Assembly: GCA_017883105.1 (NCBI GenBank)
Contig: JADGOF010000122.1
Location: forward strand, 1-6,738
DNA length: 6,738 bases
Reading direction: 5' to 3'
Source: Acidimicrobiales bacterium
GTDB taxonomy: Bacteria; Actinomycetota; Acidimicrobiia; Acidimicrobiales; RAAP-2
In this document: in pieces, positions 1 through 6,233 of the stretch
How positions within the stretch are numbered: position 1 is the first letter of the stretch
Layout of the letters: every line of letters begins with the position of its first letter
Notes under the pieces: generated by a model
Database searches by the model: none
The model's input: the letters and a program-made list of their open reading frames with translations, nothing else
Told to the model about the DNA's origin: nothing
Translations under genes and position numbers: made by a program

Positions 1-1607
1 ACGCCCAGGTGGCCGGCCCGGACCTCATCGGCCCAACCCAGGATGGTCTCGAACTCGGGGGGCGTCTCGCCCTGGGTCACCTCGACCTGTCCGAGGACGA
101 CCGTGCCGGTGGTGCCGTCGACCGAGATCCAGTCGCCTTCGTCGACCACGATGTCGCCCACGGAGAACGACCCCGCGGAGATCCGCAACGCCTCGGCACC
201 GACCACGGCGGGCTTCCCCCACCCACGGGCCACCACGGCGGCATGGCTGACCAGACCACCCCGGGCGGTCAGGACGCCTTCGGCCGCCAGCATGCCGTGC
301 ACATCCTCGGGAGAGGTCTCACTGCGGACCAGTACTACCGGCTCGCCCCGCTCGGCGGCGGCCTGTGCGTCATCGGCGGTGAGGTAGACACGGCCCACCG
401 CCGCACCCGGGGACGCCCCGAGCCCGGTCACCAGCACGCGTTGGGCCCCGCCCTTGAACTGCGGGTGGAGCACCTGCTCGAGGTGCTCACCGGTGATCCG
501 CTCCAACGCTTCGGACTTGGTCAGGCGGATCGTCCGCTCCCCCACCATGGCGACCGCCATGCGCAGCGCGGCCCGGCCGGTGCGCTTGCCCACCCGGGTC
601 TGGAGCATCCACAGTTTGCCCTGTTCGATGGTGAACTCGGTGTCGCACATGTCCCGGTAGTGGGCCTCCAGCCGGGCGAAGATGGCCAGCAGCTCCTTGT
701 GGATCTTCGGGAACTGGTCCTTGAGCGCGGACAGCGGTTCGGTGTTGCGGATCCCGGCCACCACGTCCTCGCCCTGGGCGTTGACCAAAAAGTCGCCGTA
801 CTCCCCTTTCGCACCGGTGGCCGGATCACGGGTGAATCCCACCCCGGTTCCCGAATTGTCGTCCCGATTGCCGAACACCATGGCCTGGACGTTGACCGCC
901 GTCCCGAGGTCGTGGGAGATGCGCTCACGGACCCGGTAGGCGATGGCCCGGGGGCCGTTCCACGAGGCGAAGACCGCCTCGATGGCCCCCCGGAGCTGTT
1001 CGTCGGGGTCCTGGGGGAAGGGCTTGCCGGAATGGCGCTCCACGATCTGCTGGTAGGCGTCGACCAGATAGCGCAGCAGTTGGACGGGAACCCCGGCATC
1101 GGAGGTGGTGCCGGCCAATTCCTTGGCCGCGTCGAGCAACGCATCGAACTCGTCACCGGGGATGCCGAGCACGATGCGGCCGTACATTGCGACGAAGCGA
1201 CGGTAGGAGTCGAAGGCGAAGCGCTCGTCGTTGGTCTGCTTGGCCAGTCCCTCCACCGACTGGTCGTTGAGACCGAGGTTGAGGACGGTGTCCATCATGC
1301 CCGGCATGGAGAATTTGGCCCCCGACCGGACCGACACCAGCAGGGGATCGGACGGATCGCCGATGCGCTTCCCCATCTTCTTCTCGAGCCGGAGCCGGGC
1401 CTTGGCGATCTCCCCGGTCAGGCCGTCCGGCCAGCCTCCCTCCATGTAGCTGCGGCACGCGGTGGTGGCGATGGTGAACCCCGGTGGGACCGGCAGTTCG
1501 AGTACCGACGTCATCTCGGCCAAATTGGCACCCTTGCCGCCGAGGAGGTCCTTCATCTCCATCGGCGGCTTGCGATGTGCGTGGTCGAAGTCGGACACAA
1601 ACGGCAT
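1..1607 (-). CDS. ppdK: Pyruvate, phosphate dikinase, N-terminal part (cut by window edge)
   Basis: Interconverts pyruvate, ATP and phosphate with phosphoenolpyruvate, AMP and pyrophosphate in the cytoplasm. It links glycolysis and gluconeogenesis. I translated this frame by hand from ATG at 1607: it stays open to the window edge, giving about 535 residues of a family usually near 880. The N-terminal ATP-grasp region shows LLGGKGANLAEM (about 21-32), VPPGFTI, then SVRSGAKFSMPGMMDT with Arg94. Further on are SGTGVGFTRDPATG and EFTIEQGKLWMLQTR (Glu328, Gln336), the nucleotide-binding end. The swivelling phosphohistidine domain follows, with GGLVSHAAVVARG. Its His falls at residue 455, the number used for the phosphorylated His of the Clostridium symbiosum enzyme. 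The C-terminal PEP/pyruvate barrel with its catalytic Cys lies outside the window. CAGGAG 10 nt upstream supports the start. It lies 159 nt after glyS behind a palindrome, so it probably has its own promoter. The identity is very secure, because PEP synthase and enzyme I lack this N-terminal layout. Confidence 0.96.
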   Translation of the reverse strand, partial: MPFVSDFDHAHRKPPMEMKDLLGGKGANLAEMTSVLELPVPPGFTIATTACRSYMEGGWPDGLTGEIAKARLRLEKKMGKRIGDPSDPLLVSVRSGAKFSMPGMMDTVLNLGLNDQSVEGLAKQTNDERFAFDSYRRFVAMYGRIVLGIPGDEFDALLDAAKELAGTTSDAGVPVQLLRYLVDAYQQIVERHSGKPFPQDPDEQLRGAIEAVFASWNGPRAIAYRVRERISHDLGTAVNVQAMVFGNRDDNSGTGVGFTRDPATGAKGEYGDFLVNAQGEDVVAGIRNTEPLSALKDQFPKIHKELLAIFARLEAHYRDMCDTEFTIEQGKLWMLQTRVGKRTGRAALRMAVAMVGERTIRLTKSEALERITGEHLEQVLHPQFKGGAQRVLVTGLGASPGAAVGRVYLTADDAQAAAERGEPVVLVRSETSPEDVHGMLAAEGVLTARGGLVSHAAVVARGWGKPAVVGAEALRISAGSFSVGDIVVDEGDWISVDGTTGTVVLGQVEVTQGETPPEFETILGWADEVRAGHLG

Positions 1608-1617
1608 CGGAACTGGT

Positions 1618-1623
1618 CTCCTG
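1618..1623 (-). promoter_or_regulatory. Shine-Dalgarno of ppdK
   Basis: CAGGAG on the minus strand, with 10 nt between it and the ATG at 1607. It is the only clear ribosome binding site I see at a gene start in the window. It fixes the ppdK start and implies a transcript with a real 5' leader. Confidence 0.6.
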
Positions 1624-1677
1624 ACATGGGTGCGGCGTGGATTCTCGATCGGCACGCTGTCGAACTGCAGACTCGCC

Positions 1678-1683
1678 AGCCTA
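1678..1683 (-). promoter_or_regulatory. Possible -10 box for ppdK
   Basis: TAGGCT on the minus strand fits the actinobacterial TANNNT -10 pattern and has the same preceding CGA as the box ahead of uppS. It would give a leader of about 65 nt containing the SD site. No convincing -35 is present: at the expected distance lies the edge of an inverted repeat. This is a weak call made from pattern only. Confidence 0.3.
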
Positions 1684-1687
1684 TCGG

Positions 1688-1705
1688 CCAGGCGTGTCCG
1701 CCTGG
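1688..1705. repeat. Inverted repeat, 7-bp arms, in the glyS-ppdK spacer
   Basis: The plus strand reads CCAGGCG, then TGTC, then CGCCTGG: perfect 7-bp arms around a 4-nt loop. It lies just upstream of the possible ppdK -10 box. It could be an operator in the promoter or an RNA hairpin if transcription runs through from glyS. No T-run follows on either strand, so a classical intrinsic terminator is unlikely. Confidence 0.5.
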
Positions 1706-1713
1706 AACGTTCC
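1704..1713. repeat. Perfect 10-bp palindrome GGAACGTTCC
   Basis: A perfect palindrome that shares its first two bases with the right arm of the neighbouring inverted repeat, about 25 nt ahead of the possible ppdK -10 box. Its place fits a dimeric regulator site near the -35 region, but a 10-bp palindrome can also arise by chance in GC-rich DNA. No regulator gene is visible nearby. Confidence 0.35.
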
Positions 1714-1746
1714 CCGAGGTGACGGGGCCCTCCTGCCGCGCTCGAA

Positions 1747-1770
1747 CTAAGCCCGACCGGTCGGGCTCAG
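1747..1770 (-). terminator. Palindrome at the glyS stop codon, possible terminator
   Basis: A perfect 16-bp palindrome (GCCCGACCGGTCGGGC, 1751-1766) begins right after the glyS stop codon. It extends on both sides to 24 nt with a single mismatched pair, and the extension includes the stop codon itself. As RNA it can form a strong GC stem with a short CCGG loop. Downstream on the minus strand comes TTAGTTCG rather than a U-run, so it is not a textbook intrinsic terminator. In actinobacteria U-poor hairpins of this sort are often proposed to end transcripts or protect 3' ends. It may mark the end of the uppS-glyS operon. Confidence 0.5.
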
Positions 1771-3125
1771 GCCTGGTCGAGCCTCCGGCGCACTTCGGCC
1801 ACCAGGCCGTCTATGGGGATCCGCACCTGCTCGGTGGTGTCGCGGTCCCGCACGGTCACCGCCTGGTCCTCCAGGGAGTCGAAGTCGATGGTCACGCACC
1901 ACGGGGTACCCACCTCGTCCTGACGTCGGTACCGCTTCCCGATGGACTGGGTCACGTCGTAGTCGCACATGAAGTGGGGCTGGAGGGACGCCAGCACCTG
2001 CCGCGCCAACGGCTCGAGGGTGTCCTTCTTCGACAGGGGCAGCACGCCGACCTGGTACGGGGACAGGCGGGGATGGAGGCGGAGCACCGAACGGGCCTCG
2101 CCCCCCACCTCGTCCTCGCTGTAGGCGGACAGGAGGAAGGCCATCATGGTCCGGGTGGCACCGGCCGCCGGTTCGATGACGTAGGGCACGTACCGTTCAC
2201 CGGAGGGCTGGTCGAAGTACTCGAGCCGCTCACCTGACGCCGCGGCGTGAGCCTTGAGATCGAAGTCGGTCCGGTTGGCGATGCCTTCCAGCTCGTCCCA
2301 ACCCCACGGGAACAGGAACTCGACGTCGGCGGTTCCGGCGGAGTAATGGGACAGCTCGTCGGCCTGGTGATGGCGGAGACGCAACTCGGACTCGGGGATG
2401 CCCAAGCCCGTGTACCAGCGGTAGCGCTCGTCCAGCCAGTACTCGAACCAGGTCTGGGCGTCGGCCGGGGGGACGAAGTACTCCATCTCCATCTGCTCGA
2501 ACTCACGGGTGCGGAAGACGAAGTTCTGCGGGGTGATCTCGTTGCGGAACGACTTGCCCACCTGGGCGATGCCGAACGGTGGCTTCTTCCTGGTGGTCTG
2601 GAGCACGTTGGCGAAGTTGATGAACATCCCCTGCGCCGTCTCGGGGCGCAGGTAGGCCACCGCCCCTTCGTCCTCGAGCGGTCCGGCGTGGGTCTTGAAC
2701 ATCAGGTTGAAGGCCCGGGCCTCGGTGAACTCGGTCGAGCCGCAGTGGGGGCACACCCCGTCGATCTTGTCCTCCCGCCAGCGCTGGTGGCAGCTGCGGC
2801 AGTCCACCAGGGGGTCGGTGAAGTTGGAGAGGTGGCCCGAGGCTTCCCACACCGCCGGCGGGGAGAGGACGGCGGCGTCGAGGCCGACCACGTCGTCGCG
2901 ACGCTGCACCATCGCGTCCCACCAGGCGTTCTTCACGTTGCGCAGGAGGTTGACCCCCAGCGGCCCGTAGTCGTAGGTCGAACGGAACCCGCCGTAGATC
3001 TCCGCCGATTGGAAGATGAAGCCACGGCGCTTGCACAGGCCCACCACCTTCTCCATCAGGTCGGAGGGCTGGTCGGGTCCGTCGGCCACAACGGGCGCGT
3101 CGACAGGGGTTTCCGGATCAGGCAT
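1767..3125 (-). CDS. glyS: Glycyl-tRNA synthetase, single-chain dimeric type
   Basis: Attaches glycine to tRNA-Gly for translation; class II synthetase acting in the cytoplasm as a homodimer. 452 residues, usual for the type. The order is: KRRGFIFQSAEIYGG (33-47) with YDYGPLG, a zinc-ribbon insertion with Cys109, Cys112, Cys125 and Cys128, RPETAQGMF (160-168), and motif 2 with FRNEITP and FRTREFEQMEME (193-215). Motif 3 is EPAAGATRTMMAF (318-330), and the anticodon-binding domain runs from about 352 with RRQDEVGTPWC near 400-410. The two Cys pairs are only 12 residues apart, a compact ribbon. From memory, the M. tuberculosis enzyme lacks these Cys while Bacillus has a longer insert. Its ATGCCTGA start overlaps the hemW stop by 8 nt. 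No SD precedes it, but TACCAT lies 8 nt upstream. Met24 is an alternative start, since the first 23 residues are acidic and Pro-rich and lie before the conserved core. Confidence 0.97.
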   Translation of the reverse strand: MPDPETPVDAPVVADGPDQPSDLMEKVVGLCKRRGFIFQSAEIYGGFRSTYDYGPLGVNLLRNVKNAWWDAMVQRRDDVVGLDAAVLSPPAVWEASGHLSNFTDPLVDCRSCHQRWREDKIDGVCPHCGSTEFTEARAFNLMFKTHAGPLEDEGAVAYLRPETAQGMFINFANVLQTTRKKPPFGIAQVGKSFRNEITPQNFVFRTREFEQMEMEYFVPPADAQTWFEYWLDERYRWYTGLGIPESELRLRHHQADELSHYSAGTADVEFLFPWGWDELEGIANRTDFDLKAHAAASGERLEYFDQPSGERYVPYVIEPAAGATRTMMAFLLSAYSEDEVGGEARSVLRLHPRLSPYQVGVLPLSKKDTLEPLARQVLASLQPHFMCDYDVTQSIGKRYRRQDEVGTPWCVTIDFDSLEDQAVTVRDRDTTEQVRIPIDGLVAEVRRRLDQA

Positions 3126-4269
3126 AAGGGAGAATGGTACCGGCTGGCCCCCGGCCCCCGGCCCCGACGGTCAGGCGGGCGGTCACCGAGTTGGCCAGGA
3201 GTCGGCCCCGCACGGTGAGCACGGCCCTCCCGTCGGCCCGTTCGACCAGACCGTCCAGATCGACATCGTCGGAGAGGGAGCCGGACGGAACGCCGGACGG
3301 CGTCCGGAGCCCGAGGGCCAGCGACTCGAAACTCCGTTGCTCCGGGGTGAGCACTTCCTCGCCGGCGGCGGGGCGGTGGCCCTGACCGACCTCTTTCACG
3401 TAGCGGTCGGGGGCGCGCACGTTCCACCACCGGCGCCCGGCTCGGTGCGAGTGTGCCGCGGAGCCGATCCCGCGGTAGTCGCCCTGCTCCCAGTAGAGCC
3501 CGTTGTGCCGGCACTCGTGCCCCGGGCGGGCCCAGTTGGAGATCTCTTCCCAGTGGTACCCGGCCTGCCCGAGGATCCGGTCGGTCCACTCGTAGCGGCG
3601 GGCCTGGACATCGTCGTCGGGATGGCGCGCGTACTGCCCGGCCAACGGGGTCCCCGGTTCGACGGTCAGGGCGTAGGCGCTGAGATGGGGTGGCGGTGCA
3701 TCCAGGCCGATCACGTCGCCGAGGCTCCGTTCCCAGTCCGCGTCGCTCTCCCCGTGACCCCCGAAGATGAGGTCCATGTTCCACGAGGAAAAGCCGGCCT
3801 CGGCCACTGCCATGGCCGCATCCACCGCCTCGTTGGCCCCGTGGCGGCGACCGAGCCCGGCCAGCACGTGGGGCACGGTCGACTGCACCCCCAAGGAGAC
3901 CCGGGTCACGCCGCCGACCCGGTAGGCGGCCAGCCGGTCGGGATGGGCGTCCTCCGGGTTGCACTCCACGGTCACCTCGGCCCCCCGGGCCCGGGGAATG
4001 GCTTCGAGGATGCCGACCAGAAGGTCGGCCGGCAGACGGGACGGGGTGCCGCCCCCGAAGAAGACCGATGTGGCCGGGCGCATGCCCTCGTCGATGCGGG
4101 CCCGGTCGATCTCCGTGATACAGGCCGCGGCGTAGGCCTCCATCAGGTGGTCGCGGTCGGCGTAGGTGGCGAATGCGCAGTAGTCGCACCGGAACCGGCA
4201 GAAGGGAATGTGGACGTAGACCCCGAACGGGGCATCGGCGGTCACCGGGGGCCGACGCTCTGCCGCCAC
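3118..4269 (-). CDS. hemW: Heme chaperone HemW, radical SAM protein
   Basis: HemW binds heme and a [4Fe-4S] cluster with S-adenosylmethionine and delivers heme to respiratory proteins. It was long annotated as oxygen-independent coproporphyrinogen oxidase. 383 residues, normal length. The signature is HIPFCRFRCDYCAF (20-33), with cluster ligands Cys24, Cys28 and Cys31. Phe33 stands where true HemN dehydrogenases have a fourth Cys, which favours HemW. Further marks are FGGGTPS (71-77) for SAM binding, VECNPED, RVSLGVQS (123-130), NMDLIFG (164-170), HNGLYW (255-260) and GIGSAAHS (267-274). The start is GTG, one nucleotide after the recO stop, and the stop overlaps glyS by 8 nt. GTG at codon 9 is another possible start, still ahead of the conserved part. 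No good SD is present, so it is probably translated by coupling to recO. No heme biosynthesis gene lies in the window. Confidence 0.94.
   Translation of the reverse strand: MAAERRPPVTADAPFGVYVHIPFCRFRCDYCAFATYADRDHLMEAYAAACITEIDRARIDEGMRPATSVFFGGGTPSRLPADLLVGILEAIPRARGAEVTVECNPEDAHPDRLAAYRVGGVTRVSLGVQSTVPHVLAGLGRRHGANEAVDAAMAVAEAGFSSWNMDLIFGGHGESDADWERSLGDVIGLDAPPPHLSAYALTVEPGTPLAGQYARHPDDDVQARRYEWTDRILGQAGYHWEEISNWARPGHECRHNGLYWEQGDYRGIGSAAHSHRAGRRWWNVRAPDRYVKEVGQGHRPAAGEEVLTPEQRSFESLALGLRTPSGVPSGSLSDDVDLDGLVERADGRAVLTVRGRLLANSVTARLTVGAGGRGPAGTILPYA
3134..3139 (-). promoter_or_regulatory. Possible internal -10 box ahead of glyS
   Basis: TACCAT on the minus strand fits TANNNT and ends 8 nt before the glyS ATG, inside the last codons of hemW. 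A transcript starting 6-7 nt downstream would have almost no leader. The glyS start has a pyrimidine-rich upstream stretch and no SD, which agrees with leaderless initiation. Coupled translation from hemW is the competing explanation. Confidence 0.35.
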
Positions 4270-4270
4270 T

Positions 4271-4996
4271 TCACGAGACCTGTCCGGTGTGCACCGAGCG
4301 CAGGCGGCGGTCGAGGTGCGCCTCCATGGCTTCGGTGGCCAGGGCGGTCACCTCGTCGGTGACCGACGATCGTGGCTCGGCCAGCACCCCGGTGAGTCCC
4401 CCACCGAGTGTCCGGCGCAACAACACCAAGCCCGCGGCCGACAACGGGCGGCCTCGGCGGCAACTCCGGCAGAGCACGCCGCCTTCGACCAGGTCGAAGG
4501 CCACCAGCTGTGCACTGTCCTCCTCGCCACAGGACACGCAGACGTCGAGCACCGGCGCCGTTCCTTCGAGGGACAGCACCTTGAGGAAGAAGGCCGGAGT
4601 GACCATGGGTGAGTTCCGCTCCGCCAGCGCGGCCAGGGCGCCCACCAGCATCTCGTAGAGGCGCGGGTTACCGTGCCGTTCCTGGCCGATCTGGTCGACC
4701 ACCTCGAGCATCGACATGGCCGCGGTCATCCGGTCGAGATCCTCCCGCACCGGTCGGAAAGTGTCGATCACCTCGACCTGGTTGATGATGTCCAGGTCGC
4801 TCCGGCCCTGCCACCCCAACAGGGCGACGTGGCTCAGCGGCTCCACACGAGACCCGAACTTCGACTTGGTGCGGCGCACCCCTTTTGCCACCGCCCGGAC
4901 CTTGCCGTTCTGCTCGGTCATCAACGTGACGATCCGGTCCGCCTCCCCAAGTCGGATGGTGCGGAGCACCACGCCACGGTCGCGAAACAGCGTCAT
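4271..4996 (-). CDS. recO: DNA repair protein RecO
   Basis: RecO anneals single strands and, with RecR, helps load RecA at gaps in the RecF pathway of recombinational repair. 241 residues, usual size. The N-terminal OB fold (about 1-78) shows the typical opening LFRDRGVVLRTIRLGEADRI and then VRAVAKGVRRTKSKFGSRVE. The helical C-terminal domain holds a zinc finger with Cys153, Cys156, Cys176 and Cys179 (CVSC and CRSC), found in many but not all RecO proteins. The ATG at 4996 is chosen because the family fold begins there; the same frame is open further upstream, but that part belongs to the neighbouring membrane-protein gene. The start forms an ATGA 4-nt overlap with the upstream stop. GAGGAG lies about 14 nt upstream, too far for a good SD, so translation is probably coupled. 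Confidence 0.95.
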   Translation of the reverse strand: MTLFRDRGVVLRTIRLGEADRIVTLMTEQNGKVRAVAKGVRRTKSKFGSRVEPLSHVALLGWQGRSDLDIINQVEVIDTFRPVREDLDRMTAAMSMLEVVDQIGQERHGNPRLYEMLVGALAALAERNSPMVTPAFFLKVLSLEGTAPVLDVCVSCGEEDSAQLVAFDLVEGGVLCRSCRRGRPLSAAGLVLLRRTLGGGLTGVLAEPRSSVTDEVTALATEAMEAHLDRRLRSVHTGQVS

Positions 4997-5343
4997 GTCG
5001 ATTCGCCGGGCTCCTCGGGCCCCGGGGGCCCGGCCGCCTCCGGCTTGAGGGGACCGTTGGGCCCGCTGGAGGACAGAGGGGCCCGGCCGTTCCCCGTCGG
5101 TCGTCCGGTCGACCGTCCGTAGGTCCGGCCCCCGCCCACCAGGTTGTTGGCGCCGATGAGCCCGATCAGGACGGGGGGGATCACCACAAAGGGAAGCACC
5201 ACGGTGAAGCCGGCCACCACCATCAGCACACAGCCGGCGTAGACCAGTGCCCCGAGCACGACACCGGTCACGATCCACACCCCGCCGACGTCGTCGCGTC
5301 GCCGGTCGGTCGTGGTCCGGCGGTCAACTGCCGCGCCAACCAT
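4993..5343 (-). CDS. Small two-helix membrane protein of unknown function
   Basis: I do not recognise the family. 116 residues from ATG at 5343. The first 20 residues are polar and basic (RRTTTDRRRDD). A hydrophobic block follows at about 22-65, best read as two membrane helices (about 22-42 and 45-65) with a short turn near AGF. The sequence then reads GANNLVGGGRTYGRSTGR and ends in a low-complexity tail rich in Pro, Gly and Glu (about 88-116), likely disordered. With basic residues on both sides of the helical pair, both ends probably face the cytoplasm. It is a real gene by context: its ATG overlaps the uppS stop (TGATG) and its TGA overlaps the recO ATG (ATGA), so it exactly fills the gap. 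The frame is open upstream to 5469, but that would run deep inside uppS, so the later ATG is preferred. It may help anchor or assist UppS at the membrane, but that is only an inference from position. Confidence 0.8.
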   Translation of the reverse strand: MVGAAVDRRTTTDRRRDDVGGVWIVTGVVLGALVYAGCVLMVVAGFTVVLPFVVIPPVLIGLIGANNLVGGGRTYGRSTGRPTGNGRAPLSSSGPNGPLKPEAAGPPGPEEPGEST

Positions 5344-6113
5344 CAGGTCACACCGCCGTAGCGCCGTTGTCGTCGCTGGAAGTCCCGCACGGCTTCGAAA
5401 AGATGACCTCGACGGAAGTCCGGCCACAGCACGTCGTCGAAGACCAGCTCGCTGTAGGCCAGTTGCCACAAGAGAAAGTTGGAGATCCGGTGCTCGCCGG
5501 AGGTGCGGATGACCAGGTCGGGGTCGGGTTGGTCCGGGTAGTACAGGCGGGACCGGATGGACTTCTCGTTGACCTTGTCGGGGGCGACCCCGTCGGCCAC
5601 CAGGCTGCGCACGGCATCCACGATCTCGGCCCGGCCGCCGTAGTTGAACGCCATGGTCAGTGTGGTCCGCCGATTGCCGGCGGTCAGTTCCATCGATTCG
5701 TCCATGCGCCGCAACACCCGCTTGGGCACCCGCCAGTCCCGCCGGCCGGCGAAGCGGATACGCACCCCCTTCTGGTGGAGCTCGTCGCGGCGGCGGACCA
5801 GGAGGCTCTCGTTGAAGCCCATTAGGTATCGCACCTCGTCGGCGGGTCGGCGCCAGTTTTCGGTCGAGAACGCGTACATGGTGATCCAGGGGATCCCCAG
5901 GTCGAGCGCACCTTCCACGGCGTCGAGCAGGGCGGCCTCACCGGCTGCATGCCCTTCGGTGCGCGCCAGGCCCCGGCGGGCGGCCCACCTGCCGTTCCCG
6001 TCCATCACGCAGGCGACATGGGTTGGGATCGGGCCACCGGTGAGGTCGGAGACCGCCACGGTGTGCCCGCCCATTGGGCCCTCGTCTTCGGCGTCGAAGT
6101 CATCCGGTTGCAC
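5343..6113 (-). CDS. uppS: Polyprenyl (undecaprenyl) diphosphate synthase, cis-prenyltransferase
   Basis: Extends farnesyl or a similar allylic diphosphate with isopentenyl diphosphate in cis configuration. The product is the polyprenyl carrier for peptidoglycan and other wall polymers, and the enzyme works at the inner face of the membrane. 256 residues, about family length. All hallmark motifs are present: HVACVMDGNGRWA (32-44) with catalytic Asp38, TEGH (52-55), YAFSTENWRRP (80-90), FNYGGRAEI (156-164), and DLVIRTSGEHRISNFLLWQ (199-217) with Arg203 and Arg209, then YSELVF. Whether the product is C50 or C55 cannot be told. The GTG at 6113 is favoured because TAGGTT lies 6 nt before it, the spacing of a leaderless start. 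Met14 (6074) with GAGGG just upstream is the alternative, and both precede the conserved fold. First gene of the minus-strand operon. Confidence 0.95.
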   Translation of the reverse strand: MQPDDFDAEDEGPMGGHTVAVSDLTGGPIPTHVACVMDGNGRWAARRGLARTEGHAAGEAALLDAVEGALDLGIPWITMYAFSTENWRRPADEVRYLMGFNESLLVRRRDELHQKGVRIRFAGRRDWRVPKRVLRRMDESMELTAGNRRTTLTMAFNYGGRAEIVDAVRSLVADGVAPDKVNEKSIRSRLYYPDQPDPDLVIRTSGEHRISNFLLWQLAYSELVFDDVLWPDFRRGHLFEAVRDFQRRQRRYGGVT

Positions 6114-6119
6114 CCTGCG

Positions 6120-6125
6120 AACCTA
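6120..6125 (-). promoter_or_regulatory. -10 box for leaderless uppS transcript
   Basis: TAGGTT on the minus strand fits TANNNT. Exactly 6 nt separate it from the GTG at 6113, so a start at the usual distance would begin on the start codon itself. No usable SD is present. The -35 region is poor: a CAGACA is present, but about 21 nt away, too far. This is the likely operon promoter. Confidence 0.55.
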
Positions 6126-6221
6126 TCGTCTCGGCCGCAGGCCCCGTGTCTGGTGCCCGATCCCGGCCCCGCACGCCCACCGAAGCCGGGGCCGCATATT
6201 GAGCAATCGGGCGAAGGGCGC

Positions 6222-6227
6222 TAGACC
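6222..6227 (+). promoter_or_regulatory. Weak -10-like box ahead of the transporter gene
   Basis: TAGACC lies exactly 6 nt before the ATG at 6234, the same geometry as at uppS on the other strand, but the final T of TANNNT is missing. The 6 nt between are CTCCCC, which rules out an SD. CATATT at 6195-6200 is another candidate -10 and would give a leader of about 27 nt. Confidence 0.25.
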
Positions 6228-6233
6228 CTCCCC

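Noticed and set aside
9..2237. 742-residue open frame on the plus strand
   Set aside because: It lies antisense to ppdK and glyS, crosses the gap between them, and is rich in His, Gly, Arg and Pro with no fold or motif. Long open antisense frames are expected opposite GC-rich genes. The minus-strand frames carry full family motifs.
3056..4189. 377-residue minus-strand frame overlapping hemW
   Set aside because: It is hemW read in another frame: Arg, Gly and Pro-rich with no motif, while the hemW frame has the radical-SAM signature.
3016..4362. 448-residue open frame on the plus strand, and a 323-residue one at 2247-3218
   Set aside because: Both are antisense shadows of hemW, recO and glyS with low-complexity GC-driven composition.
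5173..5179. Run of seven G (seven C on the coding strand) in the membrane-protein gene, a possible slippage or sequencing-error site
   Set aside because: The frame stays hydrophobic on both sides and ends exactly on the recO overlap, so there is no sign of a frameshift.
4997..5278. Upstream extension of the recO frame to 5278
   Set aside because: The added 94 residues lie over the membrane-protein gene, and RecO normally begins at the LFRDRGVV region, which matches ATG at 4996.
5344..5469. Upstream extension of the small membrane protein to 5469
   Set aside because: It would add 42 Arg/Ser-rich residues read out of frame through the uppS 3' end. The ATG that overlaps the uppS stop is the simpler start.
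6198..6207. ATTG-AG-CAAT inverted repeat between uppS and the transporter
   Set aside because: The arms are only 4 bp and do not extend; this is too short to call an operator.
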